Of a DNA stretch of 10,568 nucleotides, positions 7,708 through 10,568 are shown one piece after another. The notes beneath the pieces are model-generated. The model was not told where the DNA came from and ran no database searches. It worked only from the letters and a program-made list of their open reading frames with translations. Position 1 is the first letter of the stretch, and every line of letters starts with the position of its first letter. The position numbers and the translations under genes were made by a program. The DNA lies in NCBI GenBank assembly GCA_964412395.1, contig CAYPOY010000169.1, positions 1 through 10,568 of the forward strand, given 5' to 3'. The stretch comes from CAYPOY01 sp964412395 (lineage in GTDB: Bacteria; Chloroflexota; Anaerolineae; B4-G1).

Positions 7708-7974
7708 ACGAGGTTCGTGCTCGCCCTGCCGGGCCGAGGCAGAGAAAGACGGCGCGGTCCGGTCTTGGCCGCGCCCTGGGCCTCAAGCGCGGGCTACGTC
7801 TCGCGCAGAGACCCAGGGCCGGGCAAATATGGCCCGGGTAGCCTACTGACTACCCCCGGGGGTGCCCCCTGGGTTCGTCCCTGGAGCATCCCCGGTCGGG
7901 CCTACGGGATTGATACGTAAGAGGGTTCTTCAACCCACGGGGGAAAGTGGACGTGGAGGAGTGAGAAGTAGCCT
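7708..7974. other. Highly structured GC-rich gap
   Basis: No convincing gene is present. Several stems lie in tandem: GGCGCGG/CCGCGCC (7751-7757 and 7769-7775), GCCCTGGG/CCCAGGGC (7773-7780 and 7812-7819), CCGGGC/GCCCGG (7819-7824 and 7832-7837), GGGTAG/CTACCC (7836-7841 and 7850-7855), the palindrome ACCCCCGGGGGT (7852-7863) and GGGTT-CTTC-AACCC (7923-7936). Some are mutually exclusive. No T-tract follows, so this is not a classical intrinsic terminator. It matches no riboswitch or small RNA that I recognise. Confidence 0.45.
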
Positions 7975-8214
7975 ATGCAGAAAGCGATAGTAAATGGGCA
8001 GATAGTGCCGGCCGGGCCAGACTCGCCGGAGGTGGCGACCTGTCCGGCCTGTGGCGGCATCGTCGAGAAGCGCAAACGGCGGAAGATGGGCGGGGGCATA
8101 ACTTACTTTGTAACTACTCACCTGTCTTGCCCTGCTTTTGCATCATCTCAATATGTAGGGGCGAACCCTTGTGGTCGCCCTCCTGGGCAGGTACTATCCC
8201 TGGAAGCGGAGTGA
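7975..8214 (+). CDS. Small zinc-ribbon-like protein with a repeat-derived tail
   Basis: A 79-residue frame starting at ATG 7975, with GGAGGAG 13 bases upstream, a rather long spacing. It has CPAC (C23, C26) followed by a basic stretch EKRKRRK, the look of a small nucleic-acid-binding zinc knuckle or ribbon. After ITYF (~45) the sequence loses this character. Codons beyond ~8110 run through GTAACTACTCACC and a REP-like hairpin (8159-8180), and they encode only two scattered cysteines (52 and 66). The original C-terminus has probably been replaced by repeat DNA. It may be a decayed gene or a tolerated new tail. The stop is 2 bases before the next ATG. No function is assigned. Confidence 0.45.
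   Translation: MQKAIVNGQIVPAGPDSPEVATCPACGGIVEKRKRRKMGGGITYFVTTHLSCPAFASSQYVGANPCGRPPGQVLSLEAE
8154..8185. repeat. REP-like hairpin
   Basis: In TGTAGGGGCGAACCCTTGTG and the bases that follow, GGGCGA(A)CC pairs with GGTCGCCC, leaving A8165 bulged (8159-8180). The motif TGTAGGGGCGA...TCGCCC is of a kind I associate with dispersed intergenic repeats in Chloroflexota and some Cyanobacteria. It lies inside the tail of the small ORF and just before the ribosome-binding site of the next gene. Confidence 0.5.
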
Positions 8215-8216
8215 TC

Positions 8217-9119
8217 ATGAGCGAATATCGCGAGTTAATGGCCCAACAGCGTGTGAGAGCGGTTTGGACGGTAGTACTTGGGAGCATCGTCGTCCTCGCC
8301 CTGTGTATTGGAGCAGCACTGGCTGCACGCACGTTATTTCTGCCCACGCCAGAGACGACGCCAACTGCCACGTTGCCGGTCACTGTTGCGCCGATGACTC
8401 CCACGACACCGCTCACGCCGACGCCGACGGACATTCCCACGCCGACCGAAACGCCGGCACTCACGCCCACTCCGACTACTGCACCGCCGCCGGAGCCTTC
8501 TCCCACCCTGCCGTCCGACCCCCAGGGCGACGTGACCGCCTACGAGAGCGGAGACCCGGTCGAGGGAGTACCCGATGGCGTGGACATCCGCACCGCCAGC
8601 GTGGGCGCCGACCTGCGAGTGGCGCTTCAGCCCACCGAGGGAGTACCAGCGGAATTGGCCGAATGGGCCACCACGGATGAGATATTGTTGTGGATCTCCT
8701 TCTACGATCCGGTTCCCGACCCGCCAACGGTGTTCACTGACTGGGTCTTCGTGCTGGATCTGGATGGGGACAAGGCCACCGGCCGCCCGGCGGGTGCAGT
8801 TCGCGTCAACCCTGACCTGGGGTACGAGGTAGCCATCGGTGTCTCATACGACGACGCCAGCGGAAAGTACGAGCCCTACCTTCTGGTGTGGGACCCGGCG
8901 AAGTTGGCCCTGGTGTCGAAGCCTGACGAGCCTCGCTTCGCCCTGAACGAGGCACGCACGCTGATCGGGTTGGCCCTGCGGCTGGAGACTCTGGCAGAAA
9001 ACGTGGAGCAGACCACCGGTGTGACGCTCGTGGCCGGGGAGGTGAAGGGGCGGGCAGCGGTGCAATCCCGTGCAGGGGGACGGAAGGTGGTAGATTTTTA
9101 CCCTGATCGGCCCGATTAG
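8217..9119 (+). CDS. Single-pass membrane protein with DOMON/CBM9-like ectodomain
   Basis: A 300-residue protein. ATG 8217 is preferred because GGAG (8208-8211) sits 5 bases upstream; a longer frame from TTG 8127 would only add residues encoded by the repeat. A short cytoplasmic N-terminus is followed by a membrane helix (~15-37) and a Pro/Thr-rich tether (43-98). The extracytoplasmic domain (~99-300) begins DPQGDV (101-106) and contains DLDGDKATG (181-189), an Asp-rich loop that may bind calcium. The alternating beta pattern resembles DOMON/CBM9-like sandwich domains that bind sugars or haem, or serve as surface modules. No catalytic residues are evident. The final strand ends VVDFYPDRPD. 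It probably acts at the cell surface, anchored by an uncleaved signal. The ligand is unknown and the fold assignment is tentative. Confidence 0.7.
   Translation: MSEYRELMAQQRVRAVWTVVLGSIVVLALCIGAALAARTLFLPTPETTPTATLPVTVAPMTPTTPLTPTPTDIPTPTETPALTPTPTTAPPPEPSPTLPSDPQGDVTAYESGDPVEGVPDGVDIRTASVGADLRVALQPTEGVPAELAEWATTDEILLWISFYDPVPDPPTVFTDWVFVLDLDGDKATGRPAGAVRVNPDLGYEVAIGVSYDDASGKYEPYLLVWDPAKLALVSKPDEPRFALNEARTLIGLALRLETLAENVEQTTGVTLVAGEVKGRAAVQSRAGGRKVVDFYPDRPD
8343..8510 (+). repeat. Low-complexity Pro/Thr-rich coding tract
   Basis: Repeated ACGCCGAC-type units encode runs of TPTP/PTPT that form the tether between the membrane helix and the outer domain. Such tracts are usual in surface proteins and prone to length change by slippage. 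Confidence 0.75.
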
Positions 9120-9125
9120 GTCTGT

Positions 9126-9342
9126 GGGTGAGTGATCTGGTCACCCGGCGACCTAACCCCCCGGCCCCCTTCCCTACGAGGGAAGGGGGAGGAGCCCCTC
9201 CACGTGGGGTGCGACCCCTTCCGGGCGGCGGTGTGAATCAGAAGGGAGATAGATACCTTCAGCAGCGTGGAGTTGCTGCGCTAGGCCCCATGGAGGGGCA
9301 CAGCCGGTGGGCAAAAACATCGTCGCCCGTAATTACTCACCC
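9126..9342. mobile_element. MITE-like non-autonomous element (tentative)
   Basis: GGGTGAGTGAT (9126-9136) and the reverse complement of the bases ending at 9342 (GGGTGAGTAAT) match at 10 of 11 positions, giving imperfect terminal inverted repeats about 217 bases apart. Inside are the hairpin at 9165-9189 and two smaller ones, GCAGC/GCTGC (9262-9266 and 9275-9279) and GCCCC/GGGGC (9285-9289 and 9295-9299). The left end starts 7 bases after the stop of the membrane protein and can itself fold as GGGTGA/TCACCC (9126-9131 and 9141-9146). I see no transposase and could not define a target duplication, so the ends may be coincidental. Confidence 0.3.
9165..9189. repeat. REP-type 11-bp hairpin
   Basis: CCCCCTTCCCT and AGGGAAGGGGG pair perfectly around ACG. 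The lead-in CCTAACCCCCCGG and trailing GAGGAGCCCC are the style of a common dispersed bacterial repeat. It may also stabilise the 3' end of the preceding mRNA. Confidence 0.65.
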
Positions 9343-9415
9343 TCCCGCAGGTTTGACGTTTTTCAGGAGGAAATTGACCAACGTTTGCACCACATAACTT
9401 GGCACGAGGTGTATG

Positions 9416-10568
9416 ATGAAGGCTTTGGAATACGCACGGGCACATCAAGATGAATTTCTTGCAGAACTGAAAGAGTTCTTGAGCATCCCCAGCGTCAGCA
9501 CGCAGCCAGAGCACAAGCCAGACATCGAGCACGCGGCGGTGTGGTTGCGGGATAGGCTGCTGGCGGCAGGGTTCCCCAGGGCAGAGGTCATGCCCACGCA
9601 GGGTCATCCTGTAGTCTACGCGGAGTGGCTGGCTGCCAGGCCCCAGGCTCCCACGGTCCTTACCTACGGGCACTACGACGTGCAGCCGCCCGATCCGCTG
9701 GAGTTGTGGAATACCCCCCCGTTTGAGCCTACCATCGTTGGCGACGATATTTTCTGCCGGGGGGCGTCGGACGACAAGGGGCAGTTGTACATTCACGTGA
9801 AGGTAGTCCAGGCGTTCAAGGAGACGGTGGGCGCACTGCCGGTCAACGTCAAGTGCATCTTTGAGGGCGAGGAGGAGTCCGGCAGCCCCAGCCTGGAGCC
9901 ATTCATCCGCGAGCACACGGACCTGTTGGCTGCCGATGTAGCAGTGATATCTGATACGCACATTCTGGGCAAGGATACGCCTTCCATCGTCTATGCGCTG
10001 CGCGGGCTGGCCTACGTTGAAGTCGAGGTGACCGGCCCCGATCACGATTTGCACTCCGGCATCTACGGGGGCGCGGTGCATAACCCGATTAATGCCCTCT
10101 GCACGATGATTGCCAGGTTGCAGGGTGAAAGCGGGCATATCGCCATTCCCGGCTTCTACGACGATGTGCGGGAACTGTCTCCCGAGGAGCGCATAGAACT
10201 GGCGAAGGTTCCCTTCGAGCGCGAGACGTGGCTCCACGAAGCGGGCGTGAAGACCGATTGGGGCGAGCCAGCGTACACCATCGTCGAGCGGACTGCGGCC
10301 CGGCCTACGTTGGACGTCAACGGCATCTGGGGTGGGTACATCCAGCCGGGTGCAAAGACGGTGCTGCCCAGCAAGGCGTTCGCCAAGATTTCGATGCGGT
10401 TGGTGCCGGACCAGGAATCGGCGGAGATCACGCGACTGATCCGAAATTACCTGACCGAGATTGCGCCACCTACGGTCAATGTTGAAGTGCACGATCTACA
10501 CAGCGGTGAGGGTGCCATCGTCCGCCGCGATAGCCCGGCGATGAAGGCGGCGTTTCGGGCTTATGCTG
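9416..10568 (+). CDS. M20-family metallodipeptidase, 3' end cut by window
   Basis: The first 384 residues of a cytosolic zinc dipeptidase of the PepV/CNDP-like M20 group, which usually runs to about 450-470 residues. Metal and catalytic residues are all present: GHYDVQP (H86, D88), GASDDKG (bridging Asp in 119-120), EGEEESGS (general base and ligand Glu at about 153-154), SDT (D180) and DLHSGIYGG (H213, in the lid/dimerisation domain). It hydrolyses small peptides for amino-acid recycling. Two tandem ATGs occur, at 9413 and 9416; GAGG at 9406-9409 is 6 bases from 9416 and favours the second. The frame is open to the window edge. This is an ordinary metabolic gene, which suggests that the accessory DNA ends upstream of it. 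Confidence 0.92.
   Translation, partial: MKALEYARAHQDEFLAELKEFLSIPSVSTQPEHKPDIEHAAVWLRDRLLAAGFPRAEVMPTQGHPVVYAEWLAARPQAPTVLTYGHYDVQPPDPLELWNTPPFEPTIVGDDIFCRGASDDKGQLYIHVKVVQAFKETVGALPVNVKCIFEGEEESGSPSLEPFIREHTDLLAADVAVISDTHILGKDTPSIVYALRGLAYVEVEVTGPDHDLHSGIYGGAVHNPINALCTMIARLQGESGHIAIPGFYDDVRELSPEERIELAKVPFERETWLHEAGVKTDWGEPAYTIVERTAARPTLDVNGIWGGYIQPGAKTVLPSKAFAKISMRLVPDQESAEITRLIRNYLTEIAPPTVNVEVHDLHSGEGAIVRRDSPAMKAAFRAYA

Noticed and set aside
8127..8216. Extended N-terminus of the membrane protein from TTG 8127
   Set aside because: The added residues come from the REP-like repeat, and a good GGAG site serves ATG 8217.
8114..8506. Minus-strand frame with Gly/Val repeats
   Set aside because: The repeats are the complement of the Thr/Pro-coding tract of the membrane protein.
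9365..9398. AGGAGG followed by a TTG, and TTGACC/CATAAC as a promoter before the dipeptidase
   Set aside because: The TTG frame stops after seven codons, and the -35/-10 spacing is only 13 bases.
9281..10492. A 403-codon minus-strand open frame
   Set aside because: It is the antisense shadow of the M20 dipeptidase, whose plus-strand translation keeps every metal-binding motif.
1..10568. CRISPR array, tRNA or rRNA
   Set aside because: No regularly spaced direct repeats with unique spacers were seen, and no tRNA or rRNA pattern was recognised on either strand.

Overview
The window is GC-rich and all its genes lie on the plus strand. Several traits suggest a Chloroflexota (Anaerolineae-like) genome or metagenome bin: an NB-ARC/TPR signalling protein, a Pro/Thr-tethered membrane protein with a DOMON/CBM9-like ectodomain, and short GC-rich hairpin repeats of the type scattered through that phylum's intergenic regions. 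This placement is an inference from style and remembered families, not from a search.

Positions 1-3753 look like accessory, immunity-type DNA. A HEPN-like protein with a C-terminal zinc ribbon (81-1001) is followed 67 bases later by a membrane-anchored STAND NTPase with five exact 40-residue TPR units (1069-3558). The STAND stop codon overlaps by ATGA the start of a frameshifted, truncated N-terminus of a tyrosine recombinase/integrase (3555-3753). The HEPN gene is visibly more AT-rich than everything downstream, which is consistent with separate acquisition.

Positions 3754-4095 have no gene but hold a cluster of nested palindromes and a perfect 9-bp hairpin. A 1203-residue protein follows (4096-7707), which fuses an N-terminal phospholipase-D-like nuclease domain to a RapA/SNF2-class helicase. 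It resembles, in one polypeptide, the PLD and SNF2 components that DISARM-type systems encode separately. None of the other DISARM genes is visible here.

Positions 7708-7974 are a strongly structured, GC-rich gap. Next come a small one-CxxC zinc-ribbon-like ORF whose tail reads through repeat DNA (7975-8214), a single-pass membrane protein with an extracytoplasmic domain (8217-9119), a MITE/REP-like intergenic element (about 9126-9342), and the first 384 residues of an M20-family metallodipeptidase that runs off the window (9416-10568).

The best candidates for an undescribed system are the HEPN plus membrane-STAND pair and the single-chain PLD-SNF2 protein. They may form one defence island with a dead recombinase and palindromic DNA between them. 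Co-function is inferred from order and domain content only.
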